Assembly (NCBI GenBank): GCA_030684755.1
Contig: JAUXXN010000175.1
Coordinates: 1-5,312, forward strand
Source: Hydrogenophaga sp.
GTDB lineage: Bacteria; Pseudomonadota; Gammaproteobacteria; Burkholderiales; Burkholderiaceae_C
DNA length: 5,312 nucleotides
Reading direction: 5' to 3'
Shown: positions 1-5,312 of the stretch, one piece after another
How the letters are laid out: every line of letters starts with the position of its first letter
Numbering within the stretch: position 1 is the stretch's first letter
The notes under the pieces: model-generated
Databases searched by the model: none
Told to the model about the DNA's origin: nothing
Seen by the model: the letters and a program-made list of their open reading frames with translations, nothing else
Translations under genes and position numbers: made by a program

Positions 1-1
1 C

Positions 2-748
2 CATGTGCTGCTGAAAAAGTTGGGCTGGTGGGACGACCTGACCGATGCCGAGAAAACGGCGGCCGAAGGCAAGAACTGGAAGACCGACCTGTCTGGTGGC
101 ATCCAGCGCGTGACCATGGCCCACGGCTGCCACCCGTTTGGCAACGCCAAGGCCCGTGCGGTGGTGTGGAACTTCCCCGACGCGATTCCGCAGCACCGCG
201 AGCCAATTTACGGCACGCGCCCCGATCTCGTGGCCAAGTACCCCAGCCACGACGACCAGAAGACCCGCTGGCGCCTGCCTATCTTGTACAAGTCGTTGCA
301 GCAGAAAAACGTGGACGACAAGGTGCACGAGAAATTCCCGCTGATCATGACCTCTGGCCGTTTGGTCGAGTACGAAGGTGGCGGCGAAGAGACCCGTTCA
401 AACCCCTGGCTGGCCGAGTTGCAGCAAGAGATGTTTGTCGAGCTCAACCCCAAGGCAGCTGCCGAACGTGGCATTCGCAATGGCGAACGGGTGTGGGTGA
501 GCAGCCCGACCGGTGCACGCATCAACGTGCAGGCGCTGGTGACAGAGCGTGTAGCGCCCGACACCGTGTTTTTGCCGTTCCACTTCTCGGGCCGCTGGCA
601 AGGCGAAGACATGAAGCCCTACTACCCGGACGGCGCGATGCCGGTCGTGCGTGGCGAGGCGGTCAACACCGCCACCACCTATGGTTACGACATCGTGACC
701 ATGATGCAGGAAACCAAGACCACGGTCTGTAACGTAGAACGCGCTTGA
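2..748 (+). CDS. fdhA: Formate dehydrogenase alpha subunit, C-terminal part (5' truncated by window edge)
   Basis: This is the C-terminal 248 residues of the catalytic molybdopterin subunit, which oxidises formate to CO2 at a Mo-bis-MGD centre. The frame is open at the window edge (nt 2-4 encode His), so the GTG at 5 is an internal Val codon rather than a start. From about nt 338 to 724 lies the molybdopterin dinucleotide-binding domain typical of the DMSO reductase superfamily. It includes the formate dehydrogenase signatures TSGRLVEYEGGGEETRSNPW, FLPFHFSGRW and GEAVNTATTYGYD. The upstream part (GCHPFGNAKARAVVW, DAIPQHREPIYGTRPDLV) matches the linker region of the FDH3/FdhA family as I know it. 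The active-site Cys or Sec, the N-terminal Fe-S cluster and any Tat signal lie outside the window. The beta subunit starts 11 nt downstream. The domain and the partner genes make the assignment strong; the exact symbol is a convention. Confidence 0.95.
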   Translation, partial: HVLLKKLGWWDDLTDAEKTAAEGKNWKTDLSGGIQRVTMAHGCHPFGNAKARAVVWNFPDAIPQHREPIYGTRPDLVAKYPSHDDQKTRWRLPILYKSLQQKNVDDKVHEKFPLIMTSGRLVEYEGGGEETRSNPWLAELQQEMFVELNPKAAAERGIRNGERVWVSSPTGARINVQALVTERVAPDTVFLPFHFSGRWQGEDMKPYYPDGAMPVVRGEAVNTATTYGYDIVTMMQETKTTVCNVERA

Positions 749-752
749 GGAG
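747..752 (+). promoter_or_regulatory. Ribosome binding site of the beta subunit gene
   Basis: GAGGAG sits 7 nt before the ATG at 760 and overlaps the alpha stop codon (746-748). It decides in favour of ATG 760 over the in-frame TTG at 745, which lies upstream of this site. Confidence 0.7.
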
Positions 753-759
753 CGGACAC

Positions 760-1362
760 ATGGCACGAATGAAATTTATCTGCGACGCCGCGCGTTGCAT
801 CGAGTGCAACGGTTGCGTGACCGCTTGTAAAAACGAACACGAAGTCCCGTGGGGTGTGAACCGCCGTCGGGTGGTGACCCTCAACGACGGCGTACCCGGC
901 GAAAAGTCGATTTCGGTGGCTTGCATGCATTGCAGCGATGCACCCTGCATGGCGGTCTGCCCGGTCAACTGCTTCTACCGCACCGACGAGGGTGTGGTAC
1001 TGCACGACAAGGATGTGTGCATCGGCTGCGGCTACTGCTCGTACGCTTGTCCGTTTGGCGCACCGCAGTTCCCTTCTGCTGGCACCTTCGGGGTGCGCGG
1101 CAAGATGGACAAGTGCACCTTCTGCGCTGGCGGCCCCGAGGCCCACGGCAGCCAAGACGAGTTCGAAAAATACGGACGCAACCGTCTCGCTGAAGGCAAG
1201 CTGCCCGCTTGTGCAGAACAGTGCTCGACCAAGGCGCTGCTTGCTGGCGATGGCGACGTGGTGGCCGATATCTTCCGCAGCCGTGTGTTGCGCCGGGGCA
1301 AAGGCGCCGAAGTTTGGGGCTGGGGCACCGCCTATGGCACGGCACAAGGAGCGAAATCATGA
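760..1362 (+). CDS. fdh3B: Formate dehydrogenase FDH3 beta subunit (four [4Fe-4S] ferredoxin-type electron-transfer protein)
   Basis: This 200-residue Fe-S subunit would carry electrons from the alpha subunit to the cytochrome b subunit. Sixteen cysteines fall into four cluster motifs: C13/16/19/23, C55/58/63/67, C87/90/93/97, and C119/122 with C151/155. This is the arrangement of the DmsB/FdnH/FdhB family, in which ligands from separate motifs combine to hold four cubanes. Two further cysteines (C8, C71) are extra. The start is ATG 760, supported by GAGGAG 7 nt upstream; the first residues (MARMKFICDAARC) run straight into the first cluster. E. coli FdnH/FdoH is about 300 residues and ends in a membrane helix. 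Here the protein ends soon after EVWGWGTAYG with no hydrophobic helix, so it must be held to the membrane by other subunits. Its stop overlaps the ATG of the next gene (ATGA). Confidence 0.95.
   Translation: MARMKFICDAARCIECNGCVTACKNEHEVPWGVNRRRVVTLNDGVPGEKSISVACMHCSDAPCMAVCPVNCFYRTDEGVVLHDKDVCIGCGYCSYACPFGAPQFPSAGTFGVRGKMDKCTFCAGGPEAHGSQDEFEKYGRNRLAEGKLPACAEQCSTKALLAGDGDVVADIFRSRVLRRGKGAEVWGWGTAYGTAQGAKS
1346..1351 (+). promoter_or_regulatory. Ribosome binding site of the small lipoprotein gene
   Basis: AAGGAG lies inside the end of the beta subunit gene, 7 nt before ATG 1359. It supports that start for the lipoprotein rather than any of the longer readings of the same frame. Confidence 0.7.
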
Positions 1363-1607
1363 TCAAACGCATCCTCACAACCGCTGCACTGGCGGCCGCT
1401 GCATTGGCTCTGTCTGCTTGCGCAGACCAGCCGCAAGATCTCAACGCTTCTGGCACCAAACAGGACAAAGCGCCTTACCAAGGTGTGGGCACCAGCCAGT
1501 ACGCGCAAGACGGCTGGAAAGCGGGCGATCGCAACAGCTGGGAGCAGCAGTTGAAAGCCCGTGCCCAGTACGGTCAAAACGACTACACCCGCATGGCCAA
1601 CCCATAA
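1359..1607 (+). CDS. Small putative lipoprotein of the formate dehydrogenase operon, function unknown
   Basis: This 82-residue protein is not a recognised enzyme. The N-terminus is a clear lipoprotein signal: basic MIKR, a hydrophobic Ala/Leu stretch, then a lipobox LSAC with the acylated Cys at position 21. The residue after Cys is Ala, with Asp at the third position; by the classic +2 rule this favours sorting to the outer membrane, though the Asp makes it uncertain. The mature part (about 62 residues) is polar and rich in Gln, Lys, Gly and Tyr, with two Trp (segments GTSQYAQDGWKAGD and NSWEQQLKARAQYG), no cysteine beyond C21 and no membrane helix. The start ATG 1359 overlaps the beta stop as ATGA and has AAGGAG 7 nt upstream, indicating translational coupling. 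Its position between the beta and gamma genes suggests an assembly or stability role in the periplasm, which is inference only. Confidence 0.85.
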   Translation: MIKRILTTAALAAAALALSACADQPQDLNASGTKQDKAPYQGVGTSQYAQDGWKAGDRNSWEQQLKARAQYGQNDYTRMANP

Positions 1608-1614
1608 AAGGGAG
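1608..1614 (+). promoter_or_regulatory. Ribosome binding site of the gamma subunit gene
   Basis: AAGGGAG directly follows the lipoprotein stop and lies 6 nt before ATG 1621. It fixes the gamma start there, in front of a proper signal peptide, instead of the in-frame start at 1561 inside the lipoprotein gene. Confidence 0.7.
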
Positions 1615-1620
1615 TACCTC

Positions 1621-2829
1621 ATGCAATGGTCCTTGACTTCCATGATCCACCGGCTCGCCGCACCGCGTACTTGGGCGTTGGCGTTGTTGGCCCTCAGCAG
1701 CACCTGGGCGAGCGCGCAGGCCCCCCAGGCCGATTCCGCGCCGCCCACAGCGGTGGCGGCGCCGGCCGAGTCGGGCGGTATTCGCAGTGCCAACATCTTT
1801 GAAATTGCGCCTGACGCGAGCACCGACCCGAACTACGCCAACCAGACCAACGCCGAGCGCAAGCAGGTGCAGCCTGGCAACAACGCGCCCATGTGGCGCG
1901 ATGTGAGCAAAGGTGTGACGGGTTACAGCAGCTTGCCTTACCCCGAAGCAGGCAACCTGATCCAGGGTTTTGTGCAGTACCCTGGCTCTCGTTTGACCAA
2001 CGCTGGCGAAGCCTGGCGCCAAGTGCGCAACAACTGGCTTATCCCCTACGGTGGATCGTTGCTGATCATTGTTGCTGTGGCCATCGGCCTGTTTTACAAG
2101 GCCAAGGGCACCATACCGCTGCATGGCAAGGAAACTGGCCGCGTGATCGAACGCTTCACTTATGTTGAACGTGCGGCCCACTGGGTCAATGCCATTGCTT
2201 TTGTCGCGTTAGCGGTGTCGGGCATTGTCATGGCGTTTGGCAAGTTTTTCTTGCTGCCCGTCATTGGCACCACGCTGTTTGGCTGGCTTGCTTATGCACT
2301 GAAAAACCTGCACAACTTCGTCGGCCCGCTGTTTGCCGTGTCGTTGGTTGTGGTCATCATCACCTTCGCTCGCGACAACCTGCCCAGCAAAGAAGACATC
2401 ACCTGGTTGCTCAAAGGCGGTGGCCTGTTCGGCGGGCATGAAGTGCCCTCGCACCGGTTCAACGCTGGTGAAAAGGTGTTGTTCTGGAGCGGTGTGTTCC
2501 TGTTCGGCCTGTTGGTGGTGGGTTCGGGCGTGTTCCTAGACAAAATTGTGCCGGCGGTTGAATACACCCGGGCCAATATGCAGGTGGCCCACATGATCCA
2601 CGCCGCCGCTGCGGTGTTGATGATGGTGATGTTCATGGGCCATATCTACATGGGCACGCTGGGCATGCAAGGCGCCTACAAAGCCATGAGAACCGGCTAT
2701 GTGGACGAAACCTGGGCCAAAGAGCACCACGAGCTGTGGTACGACGACATCAAGGCAGGCAAGATTCCTGCCCAGCGCAGCGCCAACAGCCCAGCCAGTT
2801 CCATCGCCAACCAGGCGGCCAAGGCCTGA
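1621..2829 (+). CDS. Formate dehydrogenase gamma subunit, di-heme cytochrome b, with exported N-terminal extension
   Basis: This 402-residue membrane subunit would take electrons from the beta subunit and pass them to quinone. Residues 1-32 form a signal peptide (hydrophobic WALALLALSSTWA, likely AxA cleavage at A30-S31-A32). Residues 33 to about 140 are a hydrophilic, presumably periplasmic segment. Five hydrophobic helices follow at about 142-160, 188-206, 233-250, 286-303 and 322-343. The last four correspond to the four helices of E. coli FdnI. Heme ligands align by motif: H187 (ERAAHW), H231 (KNLHNF), H327 (HMIHAAAA) and H341 (GHIYMG), matching His18, 57, 155 and 169 of FdnI as I recall them. 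The tail WAKEHHELWYDD matches the FdnI C-terminus. FdnI/FdoI has about 215 residues, so about 170 residues at the N-terminus are extra; longer FdhC-type gamma subunits with extensions are known. The start is ATG 1621, 13 nt after the lipoprotein stop. Confidence 0.95.
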   Translation: MQWSLTSMIHRLAAPRTWALALLALSSTWASAQAPQADSAPPTAVAAPAESGGIRSANIFEIAPDASTDPNYANQTNAERKQVQPGNNAPMWRDVSKGVTGYSSLPYPEAGNLIQGFVQYPGSRLTNAGEAWRQVRNNWLIPYGGSLLIIVAVAIGLFYKAKGTIPLHGKETGRVIERFTYVERAAHWVNAIAFVALAVSGIVMAFGKFFLLPVIGTTLFGWLAYALKNLHNFVGPLFAVSLVVVIITFARDNLPSKEDITWLLKGGGLFGGHEVPSHRFNAGEKVLFWSGVFLFGLLVVGSGVFLDKIVPAVEYTRANMQVAHMIHAAAAVLMMVMFMGHIYMGTLGMQGAYKAMRTGYVDETWAKEHHELWYDDIKAGKIPAQRSANSPASSIANQAAKA

Positions 2830-2854
2830 ATGCAGATCAGCGCCACCTTTTGCC

Positions 2855-2861
2855 AAGGAAG
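2855..2861 (+). promoter_or_regulatory. Ribosome binding site of the small exported protein gene
   Basis: AAGGAAG just before ATG 2865 (GGA is 5 nt from it) supports this start, where the protein begins with a signal peptide, over the longer reading from 2736 inside the gamma gene. Confidence 0.65.
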
Positions 2862-2864
2862 ATC

Positions 2865-3170
2865 ATGAAACGTTTACTCATTTGCACAACTGTGCTGCTG
2901 GCCTTGGCCGCACACGCCAAACTGCCTGCGCCGGTGCTGACAGACGAAGCCAAGGCCAAAGCGGCCGAAGCGGCGGCCAAGACGGCGCACGGCAACAAAG
3001 TGGCTGCATTCCAGCTCTGTCGCTCAATGGACCGCGCTGCTGCGCACTACTTCAAAACCGCATCGGCCAGCGGCAAGGCGGTCAAGCCTGCGCAGGCCGC
3101 ACCCGCTTGCGCCGACCCTGGGCCTTTTGTGCCTGCAGCCGCACCCGCCGCAGTGGCCACCAAGTCCTGA
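2865..3170 (+). CDS. Small exported protein of unknown function in the formate dehydrogenase operon
   Basis: This 101-residue protein belongs to no family I can name with confidence. It begins with a Sec-type signal peptide (MKRLLICTTVLLALAAHA, cleavage likely after A18). The mature part has an Ala/Lys/Glu-rich, probably helical stretch at 28-48. A conserved-looking core follows: LCRSMDRAAAHYF at 51-63 with C52, and PACADPGPF at 80-88 with C82. The C-terminal end is Pro/Ala-rich. Two cysteines in an exported protein could form a disulfide, and the sequence around them looks constrained while the flanks look low in complexity. No CxxCH heme motif is present. The start has AAGGAAG upstream and follows the gamma stop by 35 nt. 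The stop TGA overlaps the fdhD ATG by one base. Placement suggests a role in formate dehydrogenase assembly or function, but the sequence does not prove it. Confidence 0.82.
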   Translation: MKRLLICTTVLLALAAHAKLPAPVLTDEAKAKAAEAAAKTAHGNKVAAFQLCRSMDRAAAHYFKTASASGKAVKPAQAAPACADPGPFVPAAAPAAVATKS

Positions 3171-4054
3171 TGTCGGCGGCCATCCTGCCCCGGCTGACCC
3201 AAGCTTGCGCGCCGCTGACGCAAGAAGTCGTCGCGCTCAACGAGTTCGGCCAGCGCAGCCGGGTGTCCATTCCTGCCGAGCGCGACCTCACCGTGTATGT
3301 GGACAAACGGGAACTCGTCACGCTCATGACGCTGGGCGCGCACCCCGAGTGGCTGGTGTTGGGCTACTTGCTGAACCAGCGGTTGATAACCTCGGTGGAC
3401 GACATAGAGTCCATCACCGTGGACTGGGACGTGGGCGCGGCGTCGGTCAAAACCCGCCACGGCATTGACCGCATTGAAGAGCGCACGTCCAAGCGCGTGG
3501 TCACCACCGGTTGCGGACAGGGCAGTGTGTTTGGCCACCTGATGGACGAGGTAGACAGCATCCGCCTGCCCGCCGAGGCGGTGCTGCGGCAGTCGCAGCT
3601 GTACGGCATTTTGAATGCGATTCGCCTGAAAGAAAGCACCTACAAGTCGGCCGGTTCGGTACACGCCTGTGCCCTGTTTCGCGGCGATGCCTTGCAGCTG
3701 TTTGTGGAAGACGTGGGGCGGCACAACGCGGTGGACACCATCGCGGGCTGGATGGCGTTGCAGCAGCGTCCAGCGGTTGAGCGGGTGGACCATGTGTTCT
3801 ACACCACGGGGCGGCTGACCAGCGAGATGGTGATCAAGTCGGCGCAGATGGGTGTGGCGGTGGTCGTGTCGCGCAGCGGTATCACCCAAATGGGGCTGGA
3901 TGTAGCCCAACGCGTGGGCCTTTGCGCCATTGGCCGGGCAACCAACAAGCGGTTTTTATGCTATTCGCATGACCAGCGCTTGGTGCTGGACGCTGTGCCA
4001 CACGCGGGCGCAGCTTTACACGCCACAGCCGAGACAGAGCACAGCTTGGCCTGA
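3170..4054 (+). CDS. fdhD: FdhD, formate dehydrogenase accessory sulfurtransferase
   Basis: FdhD (294 residues here) transfers sulfur from the cysteine desulfurase IscS to the molybdenum cofactor, a step needed for formate dehydrogenase activity; it acts in the cytoplasm. Visible family features are the N-terminal domain with PAERDLTVYVDKRELVTLM and HPEWLVLGYLLNQRLI, the cysteine loop VVTTGCGQGSV with C115, SVHACALF at 163-170, the strongly conserved EDVGRHNAVD at 180-189, and TTGRLTSEMVIKSAQMG at 212-228. In E. coli the loop is TGCGLCG with two cysteines (C121, C124). Here the first is kept and the second is Gly118. The start is ATG 3170, sharing one base with the stop of the preceding gene (TGATG). 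No good Shine-Dalgarno precedes it, so translation is probably coupled. A longer reading of the frame back to 2699 only overlaps upstream genes out of frame. Confidence 0.95.
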   Translation: MSAAILPRLTQACAPLTQEVVALNEFGQRSRVSIPAERDLTVYVDKRELVTLMTLGAHPEWLVLGYLLNQRLITSVDDIESITVDWDVGAASVKTRHGIDRIEERTSKRVVTTGCGQGSVFGHLMDEVDSIRLPAEAVLRQSQLYGILNAIRLKESTYKSAGSVHACALFRGDALQLFVEDVGRHNAVDTIAGWMALQQRPAVERVDHVFYTTGRLTSEMVIKSAQMGVAVVVSRSGITQMGLDVAQRVGLCAIGRATNKRFLCYSHDQRLVLDAVPHAGAALHATAETEHSLA

Positions 4055-4126
4055 CAGCGCGTTTGTGCGCAACGTCACCGCCGGGTCTGCGCTGTCTGTT
4101 CGGGCATAAACTTCACACACTTTGAA

Positions 4127-4152
4127 CACAGCCCTGCGCAGGCTGTGCTTTT
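4127..4152 (+). terminator. Candidate rho-independent terminator after fdhD
   Basis: CACAGCC (4127-4133) pairs with GGCTGTG (4141-4147) around a 7-nt loop, followed by C and four T's (4149-4152). The stem is perfect but short and the T-run is weak. It lies 73 nt after the fdhD stop and 32 nt before upp, so it could close the fdh operon or act as a leader hairpin of upp. No clear -35/-10 pair could be found in the remaining spacer. Confidence 0.4.
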
Positions 4153-4184
4153 GCGTGTTGTTAAACCGTTATTGAAAGCAAGCC

Positions 4185-4817
4185 ATGAGCCGAGAACTGC
4201 ATGTCATTGACCATCCGCTGGTGCAGCACAAACTGACGCTGATGCGGCGCAAAGACACCAGCACCAAGGGCTTTCGCGAATTGGCACACGAGATCAGCAT
4301 CTTGCTGGCCTACGAGTTGACACGCGACATGCCCATGCAAGAAATCGAGATCGAGACGCCGCTGGAGAAGATGACTTCGCGCATCATCGACGGTAAAAAG
4401 ATCGTGCTGGCGTCCATCTTGCGGGCGGGTAACGGGTTTTTGGATGGCATGTTGCAGGTGCTGCCCGCCGCGCGCGTGGGCCACATTGGCCTGTACCGCG
4501 ACCCGGTCACGCTCAAGGCGGTGGAGTACTACTTCAAGATGCCCGGCGGCATGGAAGAGCGCGATGTGATCGTGCTCGACCCGATGTTGGCCACCGGCAA
4601 TTCGGCGGTGTGGGCGGTGGACCGGCTCAAGCAAACCCTGCCGCGCTCGATCCGTTTTGTGTGTTTGGTGTCGTGCCCCGAGGGCATCCAGAACTTTCAC
4701 GACCACCACCCCGACGTGCCCATTTACACCCCAGCGGTGGACCGGGGTTTGAACGAACACGGCTACATCGTGCCGGGTTTGGGCGATGCGGGTGACCGCA
4801 TTTTTGGGACGAAGTGA
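4185..4817 (+). CDS. upp: Uracil phosphoribosyltransferase
   Basis: Upp converts uracil and PRPP to UMP and pyrophosphate in cytoplasmic pyrimidine salvage. The 210 residues match the usual length (E. coli 208). Family signatures are present in order: [12 protein letters not shown] at 10-21, [15 protein letters not shown] at 30-44, the [13 protein letters not shown] loop at 77-89, IGLYRDP at 101-107, the PRPP-binding loop [11 protein letters not shown] at 130-140, and the uracil-binding C-terminus [20 protein letters not shown] at 181-200, ending [10 protein letters not shown]. The PRPP loop has Asn139 where E. coli has Gly (ATGGS), a change I believe is common in Burkholderiales. The start ATG 4185 gives the normal N-terminus; only a weak GAAAG precedes it. 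The gene is separated from fdhD by 130 nt with a candidate terminator and is probably a separate transcription unit. Confidence 0.96.
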   Translation: MSRELHVIDHPLVQHKLTLMRRKDTSTKGFRELAHEISILLAYELTRDMPMQEIEIETPLEKMTSRIIDGKKIVLASILRAGNGFLDGMLQVLPAARVGHIGLYRDPVTLKAVEYYFKMPGGMEERDVIVLDPMLATGNSAVWAVDRLKQTLPRSIRFVCLVSCPEGIQNFHDHHPDVPIYTPAVDRGLNEHGYIVPGLGDAGDRIFGTK

Positions 4818-4820
4818 GAA

Positions 4821-4910
4821 CACCCCCGTCGCTTCTTCGCTTCGCGTAAGCGCTCTGCCCCACCAGGGGCAACGCGTGTGGGTCGGCGGAGCCGGACCCA
4901 CCGCGTTCTG
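4821..4910 (+). repeat. Structured intergenic element with three consecutive hairpins (probable dispersed repeat)
   Basis: Directly after the upp stop come three hairpins in a row. The first is CGCTT/AAGCG (4838-4852, 5-nt loop). The second is TGCCCC/GGGGCA (4856-4871, loop ACCA). The third is a long imperfect stem of 16 pairs from 4871 to 4907 with a GGA loop and two single bulges (T4877, and one of G4894/G4895). The two last stems share A4871, so they are contiguous. The layout, a C-run, a CCCC/GGGG hairpin and a GGCGGAGCC-tipped hairpin, resembles intergenic repeats I recall from Comamonadaceae genomes. It may also act as a terminator or mRNA stabiliser for upp, although no T-run follows immediately (TTTT only at 4913-4916). 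The hairpins are seen directly; dispersal through the genome is inference. Confidence 0.5.
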
Positions 4911-4994
4911 GGTTTTGGGGCATTGCGCGCTGGACTGGCTTGGGTTGGATTTTCAGGCCCGCCGCAACGGGAATGCTGGTCTGGGGTGCTGTTG

Positions 4995-5010
4995 ACCGCG
5001 CCTATGCGGT
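4995..5010 (+). other. Small hairpin in the leader of the permease gene
   Basis: ACCGC (4995-4999) and GCGGT (5006-5010) can pair around a 6-nt loop just before the ribosome binding site AAGG (5011-5014). It is short and may be chance. Apart from this and the element at 4821-4910, I see no supported feature between 4911 and 5010. Confidence 0.2.
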
Positions 5011-5021
5011 AAGGTTGCCCC

Positions 5022-5312
5022 ATGAACCATTCACCTCCTTCATTCATTCAATTGGGTTGGCGCTCGCTGTGGCGCGATTGGCGCGCGGGCGAGTTGCGGC
5101 TGTTGGTGCTGGCGGTCACGCTGGCCGTGGCGGCTTTGACGGCGGTGGGCTTTTTTGCCGACCGGCTGCAAAACGGTCTGGCGCGCGACGCCAGCGCGCT
5201 CTTGGGTGGCGACGCCGTCATCAACAGCGACAACCGGCCCCCCGATGCCATGGCGCAGCAAGCGCAGGTGCTGGGCCTGCAAACCACCGAGACCCTGGGC
5301 TTTCCCACCATG
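5022..5312 (+). CDS. YbbP-like ABC transporter permease, FtsX family (3' truncated by window edge)
   Basis: An open frame of 97 codons runs from ATG 5022 to the last base. The N-terminus IQLGWRSLWRDWRAGELRLL leads into a membrane helix at about 26-45 (LLVLAVTLAVAALTAVGFF). It continues FADRLQNGLARDASALLGGD, PPDAMAQQAQVLGLQTTETL and GFPTM. This closely follows the start of E. coli YbbP, as I recall it: a FtsX/MacB-type permease of about 800 residues that pairs with the ATPase YbbA next to tesA. Such permeases are thought to move or extract lipophilic molecules or lipoproteins at the inner membrane; the true substrate is not established. AAGG at 5011-5014, 7 nt before the ATG, supports the start. 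Most of the gene lies outside the window, so the full domain plan cannot be checked. Confidence 0.85.
   Translation, partial: MNHSPPSFIQLGWRSLWRDWRAGELRLLVLAVTLAVAALTAVGFFADRLQNGLARDASALLGGDAVINSDNRPPDAMAQQAQVLGLQTTETLGFPTM

Noticed and set aside
5..7. GTG as a start codon of the alpha subunit gene
   Set aside because: The frame continues upstream to the window edge and the protein is plainly an internal part of a much larger enzyme.
28..732. Long overlapping plus-strand frame inside the alpha gene
   Set aside because: It is an Arg/Pro-rich out-of-frame shadow in GC-rich DNA; the other frame has clear formate dehydrogenase motifs.
1441..2181. 246-codon minus-strand frame opposite the lipoprotein and gamma genes
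   Set aside because: No recognisable motifs, and it lies opposite two well-supported genes; typical of GC-rich third-position bias.
1359..3170. The two small exported genes as a toxin-antitoxin or mobile cargo insertion
   Set aside because: They are not adjacent, both carry export signals, base composition matches the neighbours, and no repeats or recombinase genes flank them.
3047..3910. 287-codon minus-strand frame opposite fdhD
   Set aside because: His/Arg/Gln-rich composition without motifs; fdhD on the other strand is certain.
3996..4054. Low-similarity tail of FdhD (His/Ala-rich) as a frameshift or fusion
   Set aside because: The frame is continuous, and variable C-terminal ends are normal for this family.
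4161..4901. 246-codon minus-strand frame opposite upp
   Set aside because: Antisense shadow of upp with no domain signature, extending into the hairpin-rich spacer.
4786..4995. 69-codon plus-strand frame after upp
   Set aside because: It starts inside upp out of frame and reads through the hairpin element; the peptide looks like translated repeat DNA.

Overview
The window looks like chromosomal DNA of a GC-rich betaproteobacterium, most likely Burkholderiales and probably Comamonadaceae (Hydrogenophaga/Rhodoferax/Acidovorax-like). This rests on the gene order, the protein sequence style, the GC-rich third positions and a hairpin-rich intergenic element. The assignment is inferred from remembered families; no search was run. 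All genes read on the plus strand.

Region 1 (1-4054) is the downstream part of a membrane-bound, FDH3-type formate dehydrogenase operon. In order it holds the C-terminal third or less of the molybdopterin catalytic alpha subunit (cut by the window edge), the four-cluster ferredoxin-like beta subunit, a small uncharacterised lipoprotein, the di-heme cytochrome b gamma subunit with a long exported N-terminal extension, a second small uncharacterised exported protein with two cysteines, and fdhD, the sulfurtransferase that activates formate dehydrogenases. The genes are packed tightly: 11 nt, ATGA overlap, 13 nt, 35 nt, then a 1-nt TGATG overlap. This suggests one transcript. Electrons from formate would pass from Mo-bis-MGD in alpha through the Fe-S clusters of beta to the b hemes of gamma and then to quinone.

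Region 2 (4055-4184) is a 130-nt spacer with a modest hairpin followed by four T's, a candidate terminator for the fdh operon. It is followed by upp (4185-4817), a complete uracil phosphoribosyltransferase of the pyrimidine salvage pathway, functionally unrelated to fdh.

Region 3 (4818-5021) is a 204-nt spacer. Its first half folds into three consecutive hairpins (4838-4907) and looks like a structured intergenic repeat. Its second half shows only a small hairpin and a ribosome binding site. From 5022 to the window edge runs the start of a YbbP-like FtsX-family ABC transporter permease.

Most of the window is ordinary. The points worth a second look are the two undescribed exported small proteins inside the fdh operon, the loss of the second cysteine of the CxxC motif in FdhD, the beta subunit without its membrane anchor next to an enlarged gamma subunit, and the triple-hairpin element after upp. 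I found no CRISPR array, insertion sequence, tRNA or rRNA, and no convincing new defence or mobile system.
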